Assembly: GCA_900765465.1 (NCBI GenBank)
Contig: CAAFRM010000208.1
Span: 1-21,785 of the forward strand
Source of the DNA: an uncultured Prevotella sp.
GTDB taxonomy: Bacteria > Bacteroidota > Bacteroidia > Bacteroidales > Bacteroidaceae
Direction: 5' to 3'
Length of the DNA: 21,785 nt
Positions 1 through 6,509 of the stretch are shown here, piece after piece (the stretch's first letter is position 1; each line of letters begins with the position of its first letter). The notes below the pieces were generated by a model. The model was not told where the DNA came from. It saw nothing but the letters and a program-made list of their open reading frames with translations, and made no database searches. The position numbers and the translations under genes were made by a program.

Positions 1-311
1 AGTCGCTCTATCTCCCTACTCTTCTGTTCTTCCTGGCAGCCTGGGGCATCACCTATTATATACTGATAACTTTCACCAACTCTACGGTTCCTCTGCAAGA
101 CAGTTTCACCAATGCCCTGAGCTTTGTGGGTCTCTGGGCGCTGGCACGCAAATATATCGAGCAGTGGTTCTTCTGGATTATCGTAGATGCCGTTTGCTTC
201 TATCTCTATATCGTCAAAGGCATCCCATTCAAGGCAGGACTTTACGGTCTCTACGTCATCATCGCCGTAGCCGGATACTTTAAATGGAAGAAGATGATGA
301 AAAAGAGTTGA
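1..311 (+). CDS. pnuC: Nicotinamide riboside transporter PnuC family, C-terminal part (5' end outside window)
   Basis: The frame is open from base 3 to a TGA at 309-311, giving about 102 residues with no start, so the gene begins outside the window. It contains at least three hydrophobic segments. The stretch around WFFWIIVDAVCFYLYIVKG, followed by a lysine-rich end (KWKKMMKKS), matches the final helices of PnuC. PnuC proteins are inner-membrane facilitators, usually for nicotinamide riboside feeding NAD salvage; some relatives carry thiamine or riboflavin. The tryptophans and the Asp in the penultimate helix are typical of the family. It converges with dnaA and is followed by a hairpin terminator. 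The substrate cannot be decided from the fragment. Confidence 0.8.
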   Translation, partial: SLYLPTLLFFLAAWGITYYILITFTNSTVPLQDSFTNALSFVGLWALARKYIEQWFFWIIVDAVCFYLYIVKGIPFKAGLYGLYVIIAVAGYFKWKKMMKKS

Positions 312-335
312 TAGTTTACAGTTATTAGTTTATAG
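312..335 (+). repeat. Stop-proximal AGTTTATAGTTAAC-family repeat, short degenerate copy
   Basis: Directly after the pnuC stop codon lies an AT-rich stretch (tagtttacag, ttagtttatag). It resembles the reverse complement of the 14-nt unit repeated at 10225-10280. Both sit immediately 3' of a stop codon and in the same orientation relative to the gene they follow. The copy here is degenerate, so relatedness is by eye only. Confidence 0.4.
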
Positions 336-344
336 ACGGAAAAA

Positions 345-385
345 GGAAGCCAAGGCAAATACAAACTTGCCAGGCTTCCTTTTAT
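345..385 (+). terminator. Hairpin terminator between convergent pnuC and dnaA
   Basis: Arms ggaagcc (345-351) and ggcttcc (373-379) pair perfectly. An inner ggcaa/ttgcc pair lengthens the stem, and tttt follows from 380. The plus strand has aaaaa just before the left arm (340-344), which is a T-tract on the minus strand. The hairpin can therefore terminate pnuC and probably also dnaA transcripts. Confidence 0.85.
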
Positions 386-472
386 TTCATTTATATAAAC
401 GAGAACCACTATACCAAGGTTCCGTGCTTATCTATGTGATCAGGGCTTCTTTAGAAAAAAAACGCCCTAGAA

Positions 473-1888
473 TTACTTCTTTACTTTCAAGCCGCTCTCG
501 ATGCTTGCCAGTTCATCGCTGAACTCTGCGTCCACCTTCAAGCGTTCCTCCACCTTTGTAGTACTGTGGATAACGGTGCTATGATCACGATTACCAATCA
601 GTTTGCCCACTCTCGAAGCCGGCATCTTGATAAGTTTCTGTGCCAGATACATCGCCACCTGACGTGCCTCCACATACTCACGCTTGCGGCTCTTGCTGTT
701 TACGGCAGCCACCGTCACCTTATAATGAGAGCATACAGCCTCTACCACTTCATCAAGGGTGAGAGTCTTGGTACTCTCCTCTACCTTCACGGCACGCTTT
801 ACCACACGTTCTGCCAACTTGATATCGATGCTGCTGTTGTAAACGATGCTATAAGCCAACAGGCCATTGATGGCACCCTGCAAGTCACGAACACTGCCGT
901 TACAGGTCTGGGCGATGTAAGAAACCACATCCTTAGGAATCTTCAAGCCGTCTTTGCGAACCTGACTGCTCACAATATCGACACAAAGTTCCACATTTGG
1001 CTTCTCCAATTCAGCAACCAAACCACAGGAGAAACGGGTAATCAGACGGTCTGGCATGTCCTTCAACTCCACAGGAGGTCGGTCGCTTGCCAGAATGATT
1101 CGCTTACCATTGCGGAAGAGGTGGTTGAAAATATGGAAGAAGGTGTTCAAGGTCTTAGCCTTTCCTGCCCAATCCTGCACATCATCCACAATCAGAATAT
1201 CGATAGACTGATAGAAGTTGATGAAATCGTTGCTTGCATTATGCAGCACAGCATCCGTATATTGCGTCTGGAAGAGACGGGCACTCACATAAAGCACTCG
1301 TTTCTGAGGATACAACTGCTTGGCTCTCAATCCGATGGCATTCACCAAATGAGTCTTTCCGCTACCAGAAGGACCATAGACGAACATCGGGTTAAACTGC
1401 GTAGTGTTCGGATGCTCAGCAATAGACAATCCCACCGATCGAGGCAGCTTGTTGCTGTCTCCCTCTACGTATGTATTAAAGGTGAGCTTGGGGTCAAGCT
1501 GGGTATCAATGTCTTCCTGCTGCTGAACATCGGCTGGCATTCCTACCTGCTGATTCATCGCATTTCGCGAGGCATCAACATCGTCGCTCGCTTCGGCATC
1601 TACTCCCTGCGCCACAGGCTGCTGTTTATCAGCAGCTACCACACGATAGGTGAGACGGATTCCATCGCCAAAATTTCGATGAAGCACCTTACTTAACAAG
1701 CCAACATAATTCTGTTCCAAGTACTCGTATACAAACGGACTTGGAACTTGAACCAATAAAGTCTTAGTCGAAGGTTTATACGACTCGAAGACTATTGGTC
1801 TAAACCATGTATTATATTGCTGCTCCGAAACATTATCCTTTATGAACAAAAGACTATTGTCCCAAAGCGCCTTTGGACTTGCTAACAT
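473..1888 (-). CDS. dnaA: Chromosomal replication initiator protein DnaA
   Basis: DnaA is the AAA+ ATPase that binds DnaA boxes and opens the replication origin. Numbering is from the ATG at 1888 (471 aa). The N-terminal domain (about 1-85, ALWDNSLLFIKDNV...QQYNTWF) is followed by a variable Gln/Asp-rich linker (about 90-130). The AAA+ core has Walker A GPSGSGKT (172-179), Walker B ILIVDD (231-236) and the sensor I stretch IILASDRPP (264-272). The C-terminal DNA-binding domain carries the DnaA signature RDHSTVIH (434-441). A GTG two codons upstream (1894) is in frame, but the ATG is the simpler start. It stands alone: dnaN and recF are not next to it. A Bacteroidota-type promoter and a DnaA box lie upstream, consistent with autoregulation. 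Confidence 0.97.
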   Translation of the reverse strand: MLASPKALWDNSLLFIKDNVSEQQYNTWFRPIVFESYKPSTKTLLVQVPSPFVYEYLEQNYVGLLSKVLHRNFGDGIRLTYRVVAADKQQPVAQGVDAEASDDVDASRNAMNQQVGMPADVQQQEDIDTQLDPKLTFNTYVEGDSNKLPRSVGLSIAEHPNTTQFNPMFVYGPSGSGKTHLVNAIGLRAKQLYPQKRVLYVSARLFQTQYTDAVLHNASNDFINFYQSIDILIVDDVQDWAGKAKTLNTFFHIFNHLFRNGKRIILASDRPPVELKDMPDRLITRFSCGLVAELEKPNVELCVDIVSSQVRKDGLKIPKDVVSYIAQTCNGSVRDLQGAINGLLAYSIVYNSSIDIKLAERVVKRAVKVEESTKTLTLDEVVEAVCSHYKVTVAAVNSKSRKREYVEARQVAMYLAQKLIKMPASRVGKLIGNRDHSTVIHSTTKVEERLKVDAEFSDELASIESGLKVKK

Positions 1889-1981
1889 TGACACTTATTA
1901 CCTAATATTTTAAATTGTTTAATTAACCTATTTTTAAAGATTTTGAAATATCTCCACACCACCTGGATGCGAAATCGGTTG

Positions 1982-2013
1982 CAAAGTTACGAAAAAAAAC
2001 GGAGAGTAGCAAA
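1982..2013 (-). promoter_or_regulatory. Predicted dnaA promoter (TTTG-N20-TAACTTTG)
   Basis: Read on the minus strand, TTTG (2010-2013) is followed after 20 bases by TAACTTTG (1982-1989). This fits the Bacteroidota primary sigma factor consensus (TTTG at -33, TAnnTTTG at -7). The resulting leader of dnaA would be about 85-90 nt and very AT-rich. Confidence 0.75.
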
Positions 2014-2077
2014 TCACCCCATTTATAATATTTTAAGACACACTTACAACCAACTGAGAATCAAGCAACTAAGAAAG

Positions 2078-2086
2078 TTATCCACA
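2078..2086 (+). promoter_or_regulatory. Perfect DnaA box TTATCCACA
   Basis: TTATCCACA is an exact match to the high-affinity DnaA box. It lies about 65 bp upstream of the dnaA -33 element. I see only one perfect box; the sequence near 1949-1957 (atctccaca) is at best a weak second site. A role in dnaA autoregulation is more likely than a complete origin. Confidence 0.6.
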
Positions 2087-2122
2087 GTTGCGTTTTAGTG
2101 ACAGTGAAACAATTTTGCAACA

Positions 2123-2167
2123 CCCCGAAATGGCTAAACTACAACAAGTTCGGCTCACATTTCGGGG
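2123..2167. repeat. 10-bp inverted repeat between mlaD and dnaA
   Basis: Arms ccccgaaatg (2123-2132) and catttcgggg (2158-2167) are perfect reverse complements around a 25-nt loop. On the minus strand the hairpin lies 3' of the mlaD stop, but no clean T-run follows. It could be a weak terminator for the upstream cluster, a transcript-stabilising structure or a protein-binding site. The rest of 1889-2252 holds the dnaA leader, its promoter and the DnaA box; I see no gene in it. Confidence 0.45.
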
Positions 2168-2252
2168 CGTGAAACATCGTCTTTATTATTTAGACAAAAT
2201 TAATTTAAGCTGTTTCCTGATTTCCTAGCATTTTAGGACAAAAACGCCCCTT

Positions 2253-3152
2253 TTACTTGTCTTTCTTGCCGAAGATAGAGAAGTGAACATAACGCTTTGG
2301 ATGCGCCTTCAGGTCGATGACCAGAGAATCTGCGTGCGACATCGTAGAGGTCAGGTTGTCATAGAGCTTGGTATCGTTCATCAACAAGCCCAGACTACCC
2401 TTTCCGCTGTTCAACTGGTCGGTAAACTTCTGCGCACCCTCAAGTGTGGCATTCACTCTGTTGAGTGTGCCCTGCACATCGAGGCTAGCCAGGTTTGCCG
2501 TCAGTCGATAGGTATTATCAAGCACGCCATTCGCCTTGCCAATCATGCCAGGAACCTGCTTGTTGAGACCAGCCATCAGCGTATTCAACTCTCGGGTAGA
2601 AACGGTGAGGTTGTTGGTGATAGTCTCCACGTTGTGAAGCGAAGCTGCCAGGGCAGGATCAGCCAGAAGGGCATTCACGTTTGTGAGGATGGAATCCAAC
2701 TTAGGCAACATCTTCTCTACCACCGGCACCAGTTCGGCAGCCTTTCCCATCATTCCGGCGTTCACATAGCCAGGAATAATATCACCTGGTTCTATTCTCT
2801 GGCGCGGATTGTTGGCAAGCAAAAGGTTCACCTGGAGATTGCCCATGATGTCTTTCTCTATTTCAGCCTTGCTTCCCGCAGGAATTCTCAAATCCTTATT
2901 GATGTCGGCCTTCACCTTGATAGGACCATCACCCGAATAGTCGAAATCCACCTTGTCTACCGTTCCCACCTTGTAACCATCGGCATAGATAGGAGTAGAG
3001 GCGCCCAGACCCTGGATGTCATCAAACGTCATATAATAGGTGTTGTTGGTGGAAAACAGGTTGATGCCTTTCAGAAAATTGATTCCGAAATACATCACCA
3101 AGATACCAACAACAGCGACTAACGCTATCCTAATTTCCTTTGTAAGTTTCAT
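2253..3152 (-). CDS. mlaD: MlaD/MCE family lipid-transport substrate-binding protein
   Basis: A 299-aa protein with one N-terminal membrane segment (about 8-26) and a short basic N-terminus (MKLTKEIRI). An MCE domain follows (about 36-115: YYMTFDDIQGLGASTPIYADGYKVGTV... to IMGNLQVNLLL). The C-terminal half is helical and amphipathic, with the conserved GKGSLGLLMND (250-260) and the end HPKRYVHFSIFGKK. MCE proteins anchor in the inner membrane and pass lipids between membranes with an ABC transporter (MlaE/MlaF type). No ATPase or permease gene is in the window, so they must lie elsewhere. It starts 24 nt after the amidase stop and is probably cotranscribed with it. The symbol is by family; the exact subfamily is not certain. 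Confidence 0.88.
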   Translation of the reverse strand: MKLTKEIRIALVAVVGILVMYFGINFLKGINLFSTNNTYYMTFDDIQGLGASTPIYADGYKVGTVDKVDFDYSGDGPIKVKADINKDLRIPAGSKAEIEKDIMGNLQVNLLLANNPRQRIEPGDIIPGYVNAGMMGKAAELVPVVEKMLPKLDSILTNVNALLADPALAASLHNVETITNNLTVSTRELNTLMAGLNKQVPGMIGKANGVLDNTYRLTANLASLDVQGTLNRVNATLEGAQKFTDQLNSGKGSLGLLMNDTKLYDNLTSTMSHADSLVIDLKAHPKRYVHFSIFGKKDK

Positions 3153-3176
3153 ATCTATCTAATTTTGTACTTTTTA

Positions 3177-4418
3177 TTATCTGTTCCTATTCTGCTTGAA
3201 TTCTCGGATAGCCTGATTCACATCATACTTCTTCCCATTCTTGAAGGCGATAATGAATGCTTCCGGGAACTTCTCCATCTTTTCCTTGCGCAAGCGATAA
3301 ATCTCATTATAGTTGGTAGATGCCCCCAAGGTGTATTTCACCAGGTTGCCCTCCTGGAAACTGTCGAATTCCGTTTCACCCTTGAAATGAGCATCACCCT
3401 TTCGGAGATTCCGATTGCCTACGAATATCTGAAGTTTGAACACCGGTGCATCTTTCGGAGCATTTCGCGACTGAGAAGCTACCGTATCAGCCTTTCTGTC
3501 AGAATCATCAGTTTTTGATGCTCTCGTTCTTCTTACGGGTTCCTGCTTCTTCACCCTTCTGTTTTCCGCCTCTTCCTTATAAGAATCCGGAACGATTTTC
3601 GGCAGGGTGCTTTCCTGTCGATTCGCAGCACGATAAGGCACGGAAACCGACCGGTCGTACTTGTTCTTATACTTGGCGAAAGCCTCGTAGATGCCTTTGG
3701 CGATGTCGTCAACCTTGGCATTATCATTCAAGAGCCGCTCCTCATCAGGCGTAGTGATGAAACCCAACTCTATCAAACAGCTCGGCATCGAAGTTTCTCT
3801 AAGCACCAGGAATCCAGCCTGATGAACGCCTTTGTCAGGACGGCAACCGCTATCGCACACGCTGCGCTGAATCATTCGAGCCAGATCCACGCTGCGCTCC
3901 ATATTCTTACCCTGGATGAACTCGAAGATGATGTAACTCTCAGAAGATTTCGGGTCGAAACCTTCGTAAGTCTGCTCAAAGCCCTTCTCCATCGAAATCA
4001 CCGAGTTCTCTCGCATCGCCACATCCAGATTGTCCTTGGCGCGGTGCATACCCAGCGTATAGGTCTCGAAGCCACGTGCCACCTTGCCTGCCGGAAGCGC
4101 ATTGGTATGCACAGAGATAAACAGGTCGGCATTGGCACGATTGGCGATATTCGCACGCTCGTGAAGCGGAATAAACACATCCTGCTTTCGGGTATAGATA
4201 ACACGCACCTCAGGCATGTCCTGTTCCACGTATTTACCGAAGCGCAGAGCCACGGTAAGATTGATATTCTTCTCCATGGAGATGGCACCTCTTGCACCAG
4301 CATCATGGCCGCCATGTCCTGGGTCGATAACCAGCGTAAAACGCTTGTTGGCTGCGAACGCCGTCACTACCAGCATACACATCAAAGCCAACAGCAATGT
4401 TATTTTCTTACACATCAT
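3177..4418 (-). CDS. N-acetylmuramoyl-L-alanine amidase (Amidase_3) with C-terminal SPOR-like region
   Basis: A 413-aa exported zinc amidase that cleaves the amide bond between MurNAc and the stem peptide. The signal peptide covers about residues 1-23 (KKITLLLALMCMLVVTAFA). The catalytic domain spans about 26-250. Zinc and catalytic residues are visible as H35 (DPGHGG), E49 (SMEKN), H104 (SVHTNA) and E217 (LIELGF). A basic, Ser/Arg-rich linker (about 256-320) leads to a C-terminal SPOR-like region (about 327-405, FKLQIFV...GASTNYNEIYRLRKE), expected to bind septal or denuded glycan. Two adjacent ATG codons (4418 and 4415) are possible starts. It is followed by mlaD after 24 nt and preceded by folB after 53 nt. 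A TAATTTTG box at 4432-4439 may also start transcription here. Confidence 0.93.
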   Translation of the reverse strand: MMCKKITLLLALMCMLVVTAFAANKRFTLVIDPGHGGHDAGARGAISMEKNINLTVALRFGKYVEQDMPEVRVIYTRKQDVFIPLHERANIANRANADLFISVHTNALPAGKVARGFETYTLGMHRAKDNLDVAMRENSVISMEKGFEQTYEGFDPKSSESYIIFEFIQGKNMERSVDLARMIQRSVCDSGCRPDKGVHQAGFLVLRETSMPSCLIELGFITTPDEERLLNDNAKVDDIAKGIYEAFAKYKNKYDRSVSVPYRAANRQESTLPKIVPDSYKEEAENRRVKKQEPVRRTRASKTDDSDRKADTVASQSRNAPKDAPVFKLQIFVGNRNLRKGDAHFKGETEFDSFQEGNLVKYTLGASTNYNEIYRLRKEKMEKFPEAFIIAFKNGKKYDVNQAIREFKQNRNR

Positions 4419-4431
4419 TCAGATGATTTTG

Positions 4432-4439
4432 CAAAATTA
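4432..4439 (-). promoter_or_regulatory. Possible -7 element for the amidase-mlaD pair
   Basis: On the minus strand this is TAATTTTG, matching TAnnTTTG. No good TTTG is seen 19-21 bases upstream, and the leader would be only about 8-10 nt. It may be an internal promoter in the cluster. Confidence 0.4.
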
Positions 4440-4471
4440 CTACTTTATTATCAGAAAACCTAAATCTACAG

Positions 4472-4855
4472 TTAAGTTTTATCATTTGTTAATACAACTT
4501 CCACCCCAGCGCCGTCACTATCGGCTCCCATCGGCGGATTTATCTTGGTAACAGACAATTGTATTTCCTTGATGGAAGGATAGGCGGCAAAGAGCGAATC
4601 GCCGATTCTGCCAGCCACATGCTCAAGAAGCTTGCTAGGCTTCGCCATTTCTCTTTTCAGCAGTTCATACACCTCGGCGTAATTGATGGTGCCGCTGAGT
4701 TCATCGGTCTGCATGGCACGGGTGAAATCGTATTCCAGCGACAGATTGACGAGATAATCGTTGCCCACCGTATTCTCTTGCTCCAGCACTCCATGATAGG
4801 CATGGAAGCGAATATTCTTAAGAAAGATCTTACTGCTCTTCACCATCGCCAGCAT
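4472..4855 (-). CDS. folB: Dihydroneopterin aldolase
   Basis: FolB converts 7,8-dihydroneopterin to 6-hydroxymethyl-dihydropterin plus glycolaldehyde in folate synthesis, in the cytoplasm as an oligomer. The 127-aa length matches the family. Recognisable parts are FHAYHGVLEQEN (catalytic Glu at 27), INYAEVY (Tyr59), LLEHVAGRI (pterin-anchoring Glu78) and VTKINPPM (catalytic Lys104), in the order known from characterised aldolases. The ATG at 4855 overlaps the upstream reading frame by 26 bp; a second ATG at 4846 would reduce this to 17 bp. Such overlap implies translational coupling with the ribonucleotide-reductase-like gene. No other folate gene is in the window. Confidence 0.92.
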   Translation of the reverse strand: MLAMVKSSKIFLKNIRFHAYHGVLEQENTVGNDYLVNLSLEYDFTRAMQTDELSGTINYAEVYELLKREMAKPSKLLEHVAGRIGDSLFAAYPSIKEIQLSVTKINPPMGADSDGAGVEVVLTNDKT

Positions 4856-5546
4856 TTTCTAGAGAGTTATTTTCTTCAACACCGTTCCTTTCATCAACAA
4901 CGTTCTTCTCCTCTCCATTCTCTTCGTTTAGATACTTCTTAAGGGCTCTCTCCACTCCCACACGCCAGGTGTTGAGGGTTTCAGAAGTAAGCTGAAGCTG
5001 ATCAACCAGTTTGATGACGTTGGCGATAGGCATGCGATAGCGCAGCACGCCGGAAATCAGCTTGGCATAGTTCCAATACTCCGGATTGAACTTCTCGCTC
5101 AATCCCTCGACGGTAATCTTATAGCCACGCTTGTTGACAAACTGGAAGTCGTATCGTTTCTGTCCCTCTCCGGTCACAGTCTTGATAATCTTTCCCTTGG
5201 TCACGGATTTCGGGAGCATGATGCCTTCGTCTTCATCCTGCAAACCTGTAAATATCTCGTATGGATGCCCGTTGAGCAATCCCACCAGGGCAACCCATTT
5301 TTCTTTATTATTCTGGTATCTCACCACATCACACTCCAATTCCTTAGGGCGCACTTCCACCACCTCCGGGTCGCAGAGGGTACCATGCGTCTCATTAGAG
5401 ATCATTTTAGCCAAAGGTAGATGGAGTTTTTCCCAATCGGTGGTTTCTCCATCAAAATGCTCGTGAAGAGTAGCCAAACCGGCCTTCATCTCCGCCAGAA
5501 AAGCCTGGCTAGCTTCTTCGAAGCTCATATCTTCAGTATATTTCAT
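4830..5546 (-). CDS. Free-standing protein resembling the C-terminal domain of B12-dependent ribonucleotide reductase
   Basis: A 238-aa soluble protein with no signal peptide or membrane segment. Residues about 69-206 (CDVVRYQNN, WVALVGLLNG, YEIFTGLQDEDEG, KRYDFQFVNKRGY, EGLSEKFNPEYWNYAKLISGVLRYRMP, TWRVGVERALKKY) resemble, from memory, the region after the catalytic barrel of Bacteroidota class II ribonucleotide reductases. The catalytic domain and the usual C-terminal Cys-rich zinc ribbon are absent. Instead the protein has its own helical N-terminus (1-65) and an acidic Glu/Asn-rich tail (207-238). It has a TAATTTTG promoter box at 5570-5577 and its stop overlaps folB. An intact frame with its own promoter argues against a random fragment. 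The function is not known to me; an accessory or regulatory partner of a reductase is an inference. Confidence 0.65.
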   Translation of the reverse strand: MKYTEDMSFEEASQAFLAEMKAGLATLHEHFDGETTDWEKLHLPLAKMISNETHGTLCDPEVVEVRPKELECDVVRYQNNKEKWVALVGLLNGHPYEIFTGLQDEDEGIMLPKSVTKGKIIKTVTGEGQKRYDFQFVNKRGYKITVEGLSEKFNPEYWNYAKLISGVLRYRMPIANVIKLVDQLQLTSETLNTWRVGVERALKKYLNEENGEEKNVVDERNGVEENNSLENAGDGEEQ

Positions 5547-5569
5547 ATCAAACGTTTAATAATTAGCTG

Positions 5570-5577
5570 CAAAATTA
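5570..5577 (-). promoter_or_regulatory. Predicted -7 element for the 5546-2253 gene cluster
   Basis: TAATTTTG on the minus strand matches TAnnTTTG. TTTC at 5598-5601 is a near match to the -33 TTTG at 20-nt spacing. The leader would be about 17 nt. Confidence 0.6.
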
Positions 5578-5694
5578 AAACAATATTTCTAAAATATGAA
5601 ACGTTTGGGCAGATATTTCATCAAAAATTCGCTGATTGAACGATAATTAACCAAAAATTACTATAGAAGACGGCCGTTTTCGGAAAACTTTCAG

Positions 5695-5702
5695 TATCTT
5701 TG
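5695..5702 (+). promoter_or_regulatory. Predicted -7 element for the nitroreductase gene
   Basis: TATCTTTG fits TAnnTTTG and lies 21 nt before the ATG. An A-rich leader (aaaaaaggaaaaaag) follows. No clear -33 TTTG is present. Confidence 0.6.
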
Positions 5703-5723
5703 CATTAAAAAAGGAAAAAAGAT

Positions 5724-6464
5724 ATGGAATCAATCAAGAACAGAACCTCTATCCGCAAATATGCCGACAAAGAGGTTACAGATGAACTTTTGAACCAGTT
5801 GCTCGAAGAGGCGATGCGTACCCCTACCATGGGCAACCTGCAGCTCTACAGCGTGGTGGTAACCCGAAGCGAAGAAGGCAAGAAAGCCCTGGCTCCTGCC
5901 CACTTCAACCAGCCGATGGTAACAGGCACTCCAGTGGTGCTCACCATCTGCGCCGACTATCGCCGCACCACCCTCTGGGCAGAAAACCGCAAGGGTACTC
6001 CGGGATACGACAACATCCTCTCGTTCATGAATGCGGCTACCGACGCCCTGCTCTTCACCCAGACATTCACCAACCTGGCAGAAGAGGCTGGTTTGGGAAC
6101 CTGCTTCCTGGGCACCACGGTCTACATGCCAAAGATGATCATCGACACCCTGAAGTTGCCGAAACTCGTGATGCCAGTTGCTACACTCACCGTAGGATGG
6201 CCAGCCGAACAGCCTGCCCAGACCGACCGCCTGCCATTGCGCAGCATCATCCACAACGAGCATTTCGAGGATTACAACCCAGAAAAGATAGATGATTTCT
6301 ACGCCGAGAAGGAATCGCTGGAAGAGAATAAGGAGTTTGTACGCATCAACAACGTAGAAACCCTAGCCCAGGTATTCACCGACATCCGATATACCAAGAA
6401 GGATTGCGAAGCCATGAGCATCGGTTTTCTCGATGCCCTCAAGCAACAGGGATTCCTCAAGTAA
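5724..6464 (+). CDS. Nitroreductase-family NAD(P)H:FMN oxidoreductase
   Basis: A 246-aa cytoplasmic flavoprotein of the nitroreductase family. The N-terminus RTSIRKYADKEV is the FMN-phosphate-binding start typical of the family. It is followed by LLEEAMRTPTMGNLQLYSVVV (second FMN contact region) and, later, LAEEAGLGTCFLG, the usual Gly-rich flavin segment. The length and the C-terminal extension (about 185-246) are closer to the NfsA/FRP group than to the shorter NfsB group. Such enzymes reduce nitro compounds, quinones or flavins; the physiological substrate cannot be read from sequence. The gene is monocistronic, with its own promoter and a terminator shared with the convergent GH2 gene. 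Its last codons (AAG TAA) lie inside that palindrome. Confidence 0.9.
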   Translation: MESIKNRTSIRKYADKEVTDELLNQLLEEAMRTPTMGNLQLYSVVVTRSEEGKKALAPAHFNQPMVTGTPVVLTICADYRRTTLWAENRKGTPGYDNILSFMNAATDALLFTQTFTNLAEEAGLGTCFLGTTVYMPKMIIDTLKLPKLVMPVATLTVGWPAEQPAQTDRLPLRSIIHNEHFEDYNPEKIDDFYAEKESLEENKEFVRINNVETLAQVFTDIRYTKKDCEAMSIGFLDALKQQGFLK

Positions 6465-6509
6465 ACAAAAAAGCGCATCAGAATTCTGATGCGCTTTTTT
6501 GTTTACTTG
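6458..6509. terminator. 52-bp perfect palindrome: bidirectional terminator with both stop codons inside
   Basis: The centre is gaattc (6481-6486). Arms aaaaaagcgcatca (6467-6480) and tgatgcgctttttt (6487-6500) form the stem with flanking A and T runs. Symmetry continues outward without mismatch to 6458 and 6509. This includes the nitroreductase AAG TAA and, on the minus strand, the GH2 AAG TAA. It should terminate both convergent genes equally. Confidence 0.93.

Noticed and set aside
566..1696. A 376-codon open frame antisense to dnaA
   Set aside because: It lies wholly within dnaA, has no promoter box and no recognisable domain. The DnaA motifs are on the minus strand.
1889..2252. Complete oriC
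   Set aside because: Only one perfect DnaA box is visible and there is no box cluster; it is kept as a regulatory region.
4830..5546. Pseudogene remnant of a full ribonucleotide reductase
   Set aside because: The frame is intact, has its own promoter box and a distinct N-terminus, is translationally overlapped with folB, and no reductase catalytic sequence is adjacent.
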